Shown here one piece after another: positions 7,870 through 16,071 of a DNA stretch of 64,000 nucleotides. The position numbers and the translations under genes are program-made. Every line of letters starts with the position of its first letter. The first letter of the stretch is position 1. Source of the stretch: JACDCA01 sp963810305 (GTDB taxonomy: Bacteria > Acidobacteriota > Vicinamibacteria > Vicinamibacterales > 2-12-FULL-66-21); NCBI GenBank assembly GCA_963810305.1, contig CAWEMY010000007.1, positions 186,001 to 250,000 of the forward strand, read 5' to 3'. The notes under the pieces were generated by a model that worked only from the letters and a program-made list of their open reading frames with translations, was not told where the DNA came from and did not search any database.

Positions 7870-8324
7870 CGTTTTCTCAGCGACTCGACTCCCTGAACCG
7901 GCCCCAGGCAGGTGGTGCCGGAGTAGGGCACTCGGATCGAATCCGTCTGCAGTTCGGCGGTACCGGTCAAGCTGATGCTGCACAAAGGAAGGTCGGCGGC
8001 AGTTGCATTGCCGGTAGCTTTCCACTGCAGACTGGTCGGAGTCGTGAGCGTACCCTCGGCAACGCCCGAGAGCTTCAGGCCCCCCGCGCAGGTCGCGCTG
8101 AAGGATCCCGTTGCTGAGGTGGCGGTCTGTTCGGTGACGGACCACTTGAAATCACCGCAGGCATTCGGCGACGGGATGATGTTGCCGGAAGTCCATACGC
8201 CCACGAACGCGGTCGTTCCGGTCGCGGAGGGGCCGGTGATGTTGCTTTTATGTTCGAAGCTGAAGCAGCCCGTCGAGGCGACCATGCAGGCGGCGGCTGC
8301 GGCGCTGACGATTTGGTTTCTCAT
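7866..8324 (-). CDS. Small lipoprotein of unknown function
   Basis: A 152-residue protein. The start at ATG 8322-8324 gives a signal peptide ending ASTGC, a plausible lipobox, with the predicted lipid-modified Cys at about residue 20. The mature part is Ser/Thr/Gly-rich, has four further cysteines (CGDFKW, ATCAGG, PLCSIS, TTCLG) and looks like a small beta protein. I do not recognise a family. A longer frame reaching 8627 is antisense extension and has no signal peptide at its start. It is convergent with the Nudix gene. Confidence 0.7.
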   Translation of the reverse strand: MRNQIVSAAAAACMVASTGCFSFEHKSNITGPSATGTTAFVGVWTSGNIIPSPNACGDFKWSVTEQTATSATGSFSATCAGGLKLSGVAEGTLTTPTSLQWKATGNATAADLPLCSISLTGTAELQTDSIRVPYSGTTCLGPVQGVESLRKR

Positions 8325-8469
8325 ATTCCTTATCTCGGACGTACGAGGGGCCAACTTTCGCCCTTCAAGGCAGCTGGAGTGCAAGAAGTATAACAGCGCC
8401 AAACCACCGATTTCACACGGACTTACGGATGAGGTCCGCGCTGGGCGTTGCGAAACTGGGGAACCCGGA

Positions 8470-8985
8470 TCATTTCTGTAAGCGAAAGCCTTCCAGGTAG
8501 TGCGAAAGCCCTTCACGGGTGCTCTGAAACGCCAGCTCGTTCCATGGGATCTCGGACGGAGCAAACCACCGAGCTTCAAGACACTCGTCATCCACGCACA
8601 ACTCGCCTCCGGTGGGCGTCGCCGCATAAACGATCACGACCAGCGGCCGGCCGGGATATGAGTAGATGTTGACGAGGCTGTCGAGGCGAATGTCCAAACC
8701 GGCCTCTTCCTTCGCTTCGCGGATCGCAGCCGCCGTGATCTCTTCGCCGCGATCGACGTAACCTCCGGGGAAGACCCAGAGCCCATATCCGGGCTCGATC
8801 GCGCGACGCACCAGCACCAGACGCCCGGTGTCGTCCGCGATGATCGTCCCGACGGCGACCTTCGGATCCAGATAGATCACCTGACCGCACTTGGTGCACA
8901 CAGGCCGCATCGGCTCGCCCGCCTTGAGCTCGCGGAGCTCCAGGACGCCGGCGCACTGAGGGCAGAAGCGGTAGGTGAGATCCAT
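8470..8985 (-). CDS. Nudix hydrolase with N-terminal zinc ribbon
   Basis: 171 residues. A CxxC...CxxC zinc ribbon (C8, C11, C30, C33; FCPQC and CTKCG) precedes a Nudix domain whose box runs GGYVDRGEEITAAAIREAKE then EAGL. This architecture is seen in NudC-like and ADP-ribose-type pyrophosphatases; exact substrate unknown. It is divergent from def, with the two start codons 16 nt apart. Confidence 0.88.
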   Translation of the reverse strand: MDLTYRFCPQCAGVLELRELKAGEPMRPVCTKCGQVIYLDPKVAVGTIIADDTGRLVLVRRAIEPGYGLWVFPGGYVDRGEEITAAAIREAKEEAGLDIRLDSLVNIYSYPGRPLVVIVYAATPTGGELCVDDECLEARWFAPSEIPWNELAFQSTREGLSHYLEGFRLQK

Positions 8986-8988
8986 CTA

Positions 8989-8994
8989 TATAAT
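8989..8994 (+). promoter_or_regulatory. -10 box of def, probably leaderless
   Basis: A perfect TATAAT ends 7 nt upstream of the def ATG (9002-9004). With a normal -10 to +1 distance, transcription would begin at or within a base or two of the start codon. No Shine-Dalgarno precedes the ATG. The overlapping TATATA could serve the divergent Nudix gene as well. Confidence 0.5.
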
Positions 8995-9001
8995 TTTCCT
9001 C

Positions 9002-9610
9002 ATGTCGATCCTGAAAGTCGCGCGCATGGGGCACCCGGTGCTGCGCGCGAAAGCGCGGCCGCTTTCAGCGACCGAGATCCGCTCGCCGCGTATTCAGCAG
9101 CTGATCGACGACATGTTCGAGACGATGCGGGAATACCAGGGCATCGGCCTGGCAGCGCCGCAGGTGCACGCCAGCGTGCGCCTCTTCGTCGCGGGCCTGG
9201 AGGCGAAAAAGGACCTGTCCCGAGCGAGCGCAAGCGAGTCGAGGGACCGTAACATCGACGACGAGGATGATGACGATCAGGATCGTCAGTCAGTCCCGCT
9301 CATGGCGCTGATCAATCCCGAGATTACGCCGGTCGGCCGCGAATCGGTGGAAGACTGGGAAGGCTGTCTGAGTATCCCCGACATCCGCGGCCGCGTTCCC
9401 CGCGCCCGTGAGATCGTCGTCCGCGGTTACGACCGGACGGGAAAAAGAACCGAGATGCGCGTCTCAGGCTTCACCGCGCGGGTGATCCAGCACGAGACCG
9501 ACCATCTCGACGGCATCCTGTTCTTCGACCGGATGATCTCCTTCGAATCCCTGACCTTCCTCGATGAATTCGGCAGATTCTGGAGCCATCGCGAAGTCGT
9601 CGAGGAATAA
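9002..9610 (+). CDS. def: Peptide deformylase
   Basis: A 202-residue metallo-hydrolase that removes the formyl group from nascent proteins. The three family motifs are present: GIGLAAPQ, WEGCLSIP and QHETDHLDG. Start chosen at ATG 9002 (MSILKVARMGHPVL); a GTG-type extension to 8975 would read through the promoter. Between the first and second motifs there is an unusual insert of about 25 residues, DLSRASASESRDR followed by an Asp/Glu-rich run. The first part is encoded by a short interspersed palindromic element (9217-9247). The insert lies in a loop, so activity may be intact. Confidence 0.93.
   Translation: MSILKVARMGHPVLRAKARPLSATEIRSPRIQQLIDDMFETMREYQGIGLAAPQVHASVRLFVAGLEAKKDLSRASASESRDRNIDDEDDDDQDRQSVPLMALINPEITPVGRESVEDWEGCLSIPDIRGRVPRAREIVVRGYDRTGKRTEMRVSGFTARVIQHETDHLDGILFFDRMISFESLTFLDEFGRFWSHREVVEE
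9217..9247. repeat. Interspersed imperfect palindrome inside def
   Basis: An imperfect inverted repeat with outer arms GTCCC and GGGAC around CGAGCGCAAGCGAG. It is read in frame as LSRASASESRD within def and interrupts an otherwise conserved domain. I know similar sequences as scattered intergenic repeats in GC-rich bacteria; that recollection is not checked here. Confidence 0.5.
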
Positions 9611-9611
9611 T

Positions 9612-11201
9612 TCAGTCGGCGATCGTCCGCTTCCGTTCGAGCATTCTTTCCGACCCGAGGCGTTCGAGCTCGACGACTGAATGGTCGACGAACTTCATGG
9701 CGTCGGCAATTGCACGATGGCCGGCCCGGTCGCCGATCAGCGTGTGCATCTGCTGACAGACGCGCCGGTAGGCCGGATGCCCCTGCGGCGCGGTGCGAAG
9801 CTCGATCATGTGCATTGCCTCCCGCGCGTTCATATCCATATAGAAGCGGACGCGGTACGCCATCGCGACCGCGTACTGCGCCGCGTCGGGGAGACCGGCG
9901 GCTTCCAGAGCGTCGTACAACTCGGCGCTGGCGCTCATCACTCGGTCCCAGTCCTCGCCGGCGCCTGCTTCCCGAATCGCCTCGGGCTCGGTGTAGCCGT
10001 GAGTGGTCGTGAGCCGTTGCCATTCCAGTGTCAGCAGCCGGTGGCGCTGGAGATCGCGGAACGCGCCGTAGTCGGTGAGCACATCGAACCTGTAGGTCGT
10101 TCGTTCGAATGCGCGCCCGGGACGATGGCGACGGTTGGTACGGTCACCGACGTAAGCTCGAAGAACGGCCGCGCGCTCGTCGGCCGTCATCCGTCGCGCG
10201 ATCGCGAGGAGTTGATCGTCGGGAAGCGCTGAGACCGCGTACAGCGCAGCTGCGACGACATTCGTCTCACCGTCGGGATCGAAACCGGTCAGCGTGACTT
10301 CGGCGCGCGGCTCGACGGCTTGATCGTCGAGCAGCGCTCTGGCGATCGCCGCGACGTCCGTTTTCGTTGCTGACTGGTACTGGCTCCACCGCCCGCCACG
10401 GTCCGGCAGATCCACGCGAGTGAGGAAGGCCGGGATCACCTTCCGCAACTCGCGCAGCATCGCGTCGCCGCACTCGCGCACTTCGTTGAGCGGATGCGCC
10501 CGCATGCGCAGGAGGAGCGATTCGTACGCCTGCCCCGTACCGTAGATACCGACGTTCGATTGCGTCGCCGCCGGGAGCATGCCGCGCAGCGTATCGAGTG
10601 CCTTGGCGCGAATCGCGGCCCGGTGCACGCCTTCGCTGTCGCCGCCGCTCTTCGGATAGCGGCGCGAGAAGTGGTCCTGCATCGCCGCGATCCACTTGGC
10701 ATAGAGCTCGAATGCCTGGTCCATCACTTCGATGTAGCGGTGGCGCAGTGACCCCTCGACCTCCAACGGGACGTGATAGCGCCATCGGCCGTGCAGCTTG
10801 TCGGTGTATGGCACGTATCGCGTCGACTGTTCGAGGTACGCCATCAAGCGTCCCCACTCCAGCACCTTTGTCAGGATGTTCGAGACGTACTCGCACGCGA
10901 CGTGCGCCCCGCCGAGTTGAGCGACCGAGTCGTCGCCATACTCGTTGAACACGCGCGCGTACAGCTTCTCCGCGCGCTCAACACCGACGCCCGCGGACGT
11001 CGCGACCGCTCCAGCCGGCATGTTGTCGGCGAACTCGTCCAGGAACAGACGGCGGAGGGATTTGGCGGAGCGCGAGTATCGCGCGAACAACGCGCCCTTG
11101 ACTGTTTCAGGGAGGTTGGTCAGCGCGAAGATGTGACGGTCGGTATTGGTGAAATAGGGCGCGAGCTTCGCATGCTCGGAGTCGGTGAACGCTTCAACCA
11201 A
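9612..11201 (-). CDS. Tandem (double-length) ThyX-like protein
   Basis: 529 residues, about twice the length of FAD-dependent thymidylate synthase ThyX, with two ThyX-like halves. The N half keeps QSTRYV (125-130) but has WGR (116-118) where ThyX has RHR; it also has LDTLRGMLPAATQSN, like the ThyX dUMP region. The C half keeps RHRLLTLEWQR (386-396) and REAMHMIELRTAPQGHPAYR near the end. The single catalytic motif of ThyX therefore looks divided between halves. Whether it makes dTMP is not settled by sequence. It is convergent with def (1-nt gap). Confidence 0.8.
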   Translation of the reverse strand: MVEAFTDSEHAKLAPYFTNTDRHIFALTNLPETVKGALFARYSRSAKSLRRLFLDEFADNMPAGAVATSAGVGVERAEKLYARVFNEYGDDSVAQLGGAHVACEYVSNILTKVLEWGRLMAYLEQSTRYVPYTDKLHGRWRYHVPLEVEGSLRHRYIEVMDQAFELYAKWIAAMQDHFSRRYPKSGGDSEGVHRAAIRAKALDTLRGMLPAATQSNVGIYGTGQAYESLLLRMRAHPLNEVRECGDAMLRELRKVIPAFLTRVDLPDRGGRWSQYQSATKTDVAAIARALLDDQAVEPRAEVTLTGFDPDGETNVVAAALYAVSALPDDQLLAIARRMTADERAAVLRAYVGDRTNRRHRPGRAFERTTYRFDVLTDYGAFRDLQRHRLLTLEWQRLTTTHGYTEPEAIREAGAGEDWDRVMSASAELYDALEAAGLPDAAQYAVAMAYRVRFYMDMNAREAMHMIELRTAPQGHPAYRRVCQQMHTLIGDRAGHRAIADAMKFVDHSVVELERLGSERMLERKRTIAD

Positions 11202-11242
11202 GATGCAGGATTATCCGCCAGAACCCGGCGGCTTCAAACGGC

Positions 11243-11449
11243 TCACGTCCCGCCGAAACCGATGATGACCTTGCCGTTGTCGACGATCACCGGCACGCGG
11301 CGCACGCCGTTGGTGTACCCGAGCATCCGGTCCATTTCAGCCCGGCTGGAGCGGACGTCGATGTACTCGAACTCGATGTCGCGCTGAGCGTAGTCCGCGC
11401 TCGCCGCGCGCGTGTACGGACAGTTTTCCTTCCCGAAGATCAGAACCAT
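11243..11449 (-). CDS. Glutaredoxin-like protein
   Basis: A 68-residue thioredoxin-fold protein with an N-terminal redox motif CPYT (KENCPYTRA) and the cis-proline segment VRRVPVIVDNG, ending GFGG. Length and order of motifs fit small glutaredoxins that use glutathione or another thiol as reductant. It lies directly upstream of the ThyX-like gene on the same strand, with a 41-nt gap, and could share its transcript. Confidence 0.85.
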   Translation of the reverse strand: MVLIFGKENCPYTRAASADYAQRDIEFEYIDVRSSRAEMDRMLGYTNGVRRVPVIVDNGKVIIGFGGT

Positions 11450-11522
11450 CGAGGTAATTATCGCAGACGCCCCGTCGATATGCGCGCCTTTCCTTCAAAA
11501 ACGCACGATTTACTCAAGGAAT

Positions 11523-11551
11523 TTGACGCCTTGTGAAACTGTTCACACAAT
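11523..11551 (+). promoter_or_regulatory. Sigma70-type promoter upstream of the LolA-like/exporter operon
   Basis: TTGACG (11523-11528) and CACAAT (11546-11551) are separated by 17 nt. Predicted initiation is only a few nt before the ATG at 11560. AGGG at 11552-11555 could act as a weak Shine-Dalgarno if the start site is further upstream. Confidence 0.45.
11532..11547. promoter_or_regulatory. CRP/FNR-type operator TGTGA-N6-TCACA
   Basis: TGTGAAACTGTTCACA is a perfect inverted repeat matching the consensus of CRP-family regulators. It lies between the predicted -35 and -10 boxes of the exporter operon promoter, a position that normally means repression. No CRP-family gene is in this window. 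Confidence 0.55.
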
Positions 11552-11559
11552 AGGGACAC

Positions 11560-12390
11560 ATGGGACTTCCGACACTGCGCGTTATTGCCCTGCTGTTGAT
11601 GGCCGTCCCGGTCATGCCTTCCGCCCAACAGCGGCTGACCGCAGACGAGATTGCGCGGCGCGTGCAGGATCGCGACACCGGCCGCGACTCGCGCGCGACG
11701 ATGCGCATGAAGCTCTACGATCGTCAAGGGCGTGTACGCGAGCGGTCGATGACGCTGGTGTCGCTCCGCGGCCGCGGGACGCCCGGAGCGGGGCAGGCCG
11801 CGCCGGACGGCGACCGCCTGCTGATTCGCTTCAGCTACCCGAACGACATTCGTGGCACCGGCTTCCTGGTCTGGGAGCATCCGAAGCAAGACGATGAGCG
11901 GTTTCTCTACCTCCCTTCGCTCGGGCGCGTGCGCCGCATTGCCGGCACAGAGACACAGGAGAGCTTCGTCGGCAGCGATTTCACCTACGAAGACATCGGC
12001 GGACGCGAGCTCGACGAGTACACGTATTCGCTCGTCGACGAGAACGCATCGTGGACCCCGGCATCAGGTGGAGCGGCACGACCCGCGTGGCGACTCGAAT
12101 CTCGACGAAAGGACGCGTCCGCGGAGTTCCCGCGGGTCGTCTCGCTCGTCCTGAAAGACAGCTTCGTCGTCGTCGAGGCCGAGATCTACAACCGGCGGAA
12201 CGAGAAGCAGAAGCAGTACACAGTGGGCCGTCTCGAGCAGGTTGAAGGCATCTGGACCGCGATGGACGCGCGTATGACCAACGCTCGCGAAAAGACGCGG
12301 ACGGAACTGGCGATCGAGAAGATGGACTACAACGTGGGCCTGACGGAGGCGGACTTCTCGCGGCGTGAGCTCGAGCGGGGCGCGTCTTGA
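11560..12390 (+). CDS. LolA-like outer-membrane lipoprotein-sorting protein
   Basis: 276 residues. A Sec signal peptide (LRVIALLLMAVPVMPSAQQ) precedes a beta-rich domain with the segments LIRFSYPNDIRGTGFLVWEH, YLPSLGRVRRI and GSDFTYEDIGGREL. These are typical of the periplasmic LolA-like proteins encoded beside HAE3-type RND exporters. In such systems the protein is thought to carry lipids or hydrophobic cargo across the periplasm. Its TGA overlaps the TTG start of the exporter gene, so the two are likely coupled. Confidence 0.85.
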   Translation: MGLPTLRVIALLLMAVPVMPSAQQRLTADEIARRVQDRDTGRDSRATMRMKLYDRQGRVRERSMTLVSLRGRGTPGAGQAAPDGDRLLIRFSYPNDIRGTGFLVWEHPKQDDERFLYLPSLGRVRRIAGTETQESFVGSDFTYEDIGGRELDEYTYSLVDENASWTPASGGAARPAWRLESRRKDASAEFPRVVSLVLKDSFVVVEAEIYNRRNEKQKQYTVGRLEQVEGIWTAMDARMTNAREKTRTELAIEKMDYNVGLTEADFSRRELERGAS

Positions 12391-15300
12391 AGGGGCGGTT
12401 CGCGAACCGCCCCTACTTCTCTTCGGCCACACTGGCCGATTTCATCTACCGCTGGCGCCTGCCTGCCACGGCGGTCATCATCCTTGGCGCGATCCTCAGC
12501 GTCCCCCGCGCCGACATCACCCACATCGACAACGACATCACCGCCTGGTTCTCGAAGGAGGATCCGGTCTACAAGGACTACGAGCGCTTCCGGAACGAGT
12601 TCGGCGGAACGCGTTCGCTCATCGTCGCGCTCGAAGGCCGACAGCAGCGACAGGCTGTTCTCGCGGGAGACGCTGAAGTTCATCCAGCAGGTCAGCGGCG
12701 ACATCGCGCGCATCGACACCGTCAATCGCGTCGACAGCCTCGCGAGCGCAACGATCGTACGGGCATTACCAGGCCGGCTAAAGCCGGCCTCTACCGAGAC
12801 TGCTCAGGAACGCGGCGGTAGGGGCCGGCTTCAGCCGGCCCAGGAAGAAGATAACGACGGCGGCCTCGATGTGCGGCCGCTGCTCGAGGACGCCGACACG
12901 CAGCGTCCTGAAGATGTTCGCGATCTTGCCCTGCGCGATGATCTGCTGAAAGGGGACCTTGTCTCCGGCGACGGGCGCGTGACTGCGATCGTGGTCAGCT
13001 TCGACGAGGAGCGGATCGACAAAGTGCGCGGCGGCGTCATTCAGCAGATCCACGACGTGGTCGACCCGCGGCTGCCGCAGGGAGTCACCGCGTATTACAA
13101 CGGCAGCCTCGAAATCAGCGAGACCTACAACCGAATCACCCTCGACAACCAGCGCAAGTTCACGCCGCCGATCTTTCTGTTCACGGTCCTGGCGATCTAT
13201 TTCGCGTTTCGCTCCTGGCAGAAGACGCTGCTGGCCATGTTCGCCATCCTGATCAGCGTGCTCTGGACGCTGGGGCTCTATTCGCTGATGGGGTTCAGCT
13301 ACAACGTCCTCAGCAGCATGCTTGTGCCCCTGGTCGTCGTGCTGGCGATCGCAGACGACGTCCACATCATGCAGCACTGGGACTCGGTGCGCCGGCAACT
13401 GGATAAAGAACGGGCATTCAAGGACACGGTGGCGCACCTGGCAATCCCGCTTCTCGGCGCGAGCGCGACGACCGCGCTGGGGATGTTGTCGCTGGCCACC
13501 AGCAACGTGGTCGCCGTCCGATCCTTCGGGATCGGTTCCGCCGTGGGGATCATGGTCGATTTCGTCATCTCGCTGGTGCTGGTGCCGACGCTGCTCACCT
13601 TCGTGAAGCCGACGACCGCGGTTGCGCCACACGAGAAGTACTTGCTGCGCCCGCTGAAGGCAATCGCACGGCTGACGTCGGCGCATCCCGGCAGAGTGCT
13701 GATCGTCTCGCTGCTCATCGGCGGTGTGGCGGCAATGGGGATCTTCAGGCTGAAAGTCGACACCAATCACATCAACTTCTTTGCCAGCTCGCATCCGCTC
13801 GGACAATCCGCGCGCGTGATCGATCAGGAACTGTCAGGGGTCTACAGCTTCCAGATCATGCTCGAAGGGCCTCCGGATTCGCTGACGACGCCGGACGTCT
13901 TACAGCGCATCGAGCGGCTGCAGCAGCAGCTGCGCGCCTTTCCGTACGTTCGGAAGGTCACCTCGGTCGCCGACTACATCAAGCGGATCAACAAGGAACT
14001 GAACGACGGCCGCGCGGACGCCAGTGTGATCCCAGCCGATCGCGCCACGATCGCCCAGGAGCTCTTTGTCTTCGCGCTCAGCGGCGAGGGTCGCCACGAG
14101 CTCGACCGCGTGATCGCCAGCGACCATTCGCGTGCGCAGATCAACGTCAAGCTGCAGGCGATGAGCTCCGATGTCGTCCTCGAGTACATCGAGGAGTCGG
14201 AGCGGCTGGCCGCCCGGGCATTCGAAGGCACGGGCATCGCTGTGCTCACCACCGGCTCGGGGCGGCTGTTCAGCACGCTCGACCACTACCTCGTCGAATC
14301 GCAGGTAAGCAGCTTCGGCACAGCGTTCGTCACCGTTTTCGGGGTGATCTTCATTGTCTTCAGATCCTTCAGGTTCGGATTGCTGACGATCGTCCCCAAT
14401 GTGCTGCCGGTCATCGCCGTCCTCGGCGTGATGGGCTACCTCGGGATTTCAATGAACATCGCGACCGTCATGGTCGCGAGCGTCGCGCTCGGCGTCGTGG
14501 ACGACGACACCATCCACTTCATCAATCGCTATCGCCGCGAGATCGCCGCCGGAAAGTCTACGGATGACGCCATCGAGCTTGCGACGGCGAACGAAGGGCG
14601 GGCGTCGCTGACCACCGCGATCATCAACAGCTGTGGTTACGGCGTGCTGTTTCTCTCCGAGTACAAGCCAACCGCCTGGTTCGGCGGTCTGCTTGCGCTG
14701 ACGATGGCGGTGGCGTTTCTAGCCGAGGTCTTCATCCTCCCGTCGATGATCAAGCTGCTCCCCCGGATCTTCGGCGCGGCGGCGCTCAGGCGCACCGCGG
14801 TCGTGGCGGGAGTCGCTCTCAGCGTTCTGCTCTGCCTGGTGCCAGCTGCGGACGCTCAGACATTCGATCGGCCGTCTGGCTACCTCTCGCTCTTCGCGGA
14901 TTACTTTCCGAATCGTGGGGACACGACGGAGCTTCGCGCCCGAGTGTTTGCCGAGCAGAAGGTCAGTGCCACCGACCACCTGCGGTTTACGTTCTCGGGA
15001 TTCGCCGAGGCTCTGGAGGCCCGCAGGCCGCTCGGTGCTGACGCCGGGCGCGAACGAGTGAGCGATGCCGTCGCGCATGCCCACGAAGCAACGGTCGAAT
15101 TGCGATTCGGCAAATTCGATCTGTACGCCGGCTACGGTCGAGTCGTCTGGGGTCGGCTTGACGAACTTCAGCCGACCGACGTCATCAATCCGCTCGACAT
15201 CTCGAGATTCTTCTTCGATGGTCGGAGCGAGGCACGGCTCCCGGTCGCGGTCATTCGCGGGCGGCTCTTTTTCTCCGAGGATATGTCCTTGGAGGCCGTC

Positions 15301-16071
15301 TATGTGCCGGAATTCAGGCGTGGCCGTTTCGACCGCCTCGAAGAGCCGTCGTCGCCATTCAATCTTTTTCCGACCCGTCCGCGCGCGCTCGAGCCATCGA
15401 CCTCCTTCAGCAACGCGCAGGGAGGCGCGAGGCTGAATGCCACCTCGGGTCGTGTCGACTGGAGTGTTTCCGCGTACCGCGGGTTCGAGCCGTTCGGCAC
15501 TTTTCGGATCGCGCCCGCCGGCTCGGTTCCGCCGGTCCCGCCTCCATCGGCCATCGTCGAACAGGTCTTCCCGCGATTCACCATGATCGGTGGAGACTTC
15601 GAGACGGTGTCCGGCCAGTGGGGCATTCGCGGGGAGGTCGCCACGTTCGTGGGCGATAACTTTCAAGCGGTGTTCCCGACGCCTGCGCTGGTGCGCGGAA
15701 ACTCCGTGGACGCGGGCGTAGGTCTGGACCGCAAGGCCGGAAACTATCGCATCAGCGGCACCGTGATCGTCCACTACGAGAACTACGATCGGCCCCTGAG
15801 CTTCGAAGACAGTTCGAAAAACCGTACCGATGTTTCGCTGCTGTTATCCACCGACCGTACCTTCGGCCGCGAACGTTACCAGCTGCGCGCGTTCACGGTT
15901 TACAACCCACCCGAAGGCTCGGGTTTCGCCCGAGGCATCGCCTCGGCGAAGCTGCACGACGACCTCGCCCTGGAACTGTCCGCCGGCTGGTTCGCGGGTG
16001 GCGGCCGGGACGTCATCGGTCGCTTCGAAGACAGCGACTTCACCTACGCCCGACTCAAATACTATTTCTGA
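12387..16071 (+). CDS. RND (HAE3/MMPL-like) exporter fused to outer-membrane beta-barrel; one frameshift
   Basis: The start is a TTG at 12387. The frame reads FIYRWRLPATAVIILGAIL then GGTRSLIVALEG, and at about 12636 must shift +1 to continue as ADSSDRLFSRETLKFIQQ. Deleting one G in GAAGGCC restores it. About 800 residues form the RND part, with two membrane blocks; the marks are VVLAIADDVHIMQH and VVDDDTIHFINRYRR. Then comes a signal-peptide-like stretch, TAVVAGVALSVLLCLVPAADA, and about 400 residues of beta-barrel (DUF1302-like) ending in aromatic KYYF. Elsewhere pump and barrel are usually separate genes. Two palindromic elements lie inside the frame (12391-12414, 12771-12840). The barrel could instead be started internally at the ATG of MIKLLPRIF. 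Confidence 0.75.
12391..12414. repeat. Perfect 24-nt palindrome at the exporter start
   Basis: AGGGGCGGTTCG followed by its exact reverse complement. It begins directly after the stop of the LolA-like gene and is translated as the first residues of the exporter (KGRFANRPY). It could hairpin over the translation start. Confidence 0.75.
12771..12840. repeat. Paired-hairpin element inside the exporter gene
   Basis: Two short perfect hairpins, AGGCCGGCT/AGCCGGCCT (12771-12790) and GGCCGGCT/AGCCGGCC (12823-12840), are linked by inverted CTACC...GGTAG. The whole unit is thus a larger palindrome. It is read in frame as LPGRLKPASTETAQERGG in the first periplasmic loop of the pump. Related units with CGGCTAAAGCCGGCC lie inside the acyl-CoA dehydrogenase at 28520-28594. 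Confidence 0.8.

Noticed and set aside
12778..13806. 342-codon minus-strand frame inside the exporter gene
   Set aside because: His/Asp/Arg-rich composition typical of antisense frames in GC-rich DNA; the plus strand codes for the RND protein.
14719..15774. 351-codon minus-strand frame across the barrel part
   Set aside because: No recognisable segments, and the plus strand has continuous signal-peptide and barrel-like sequence.
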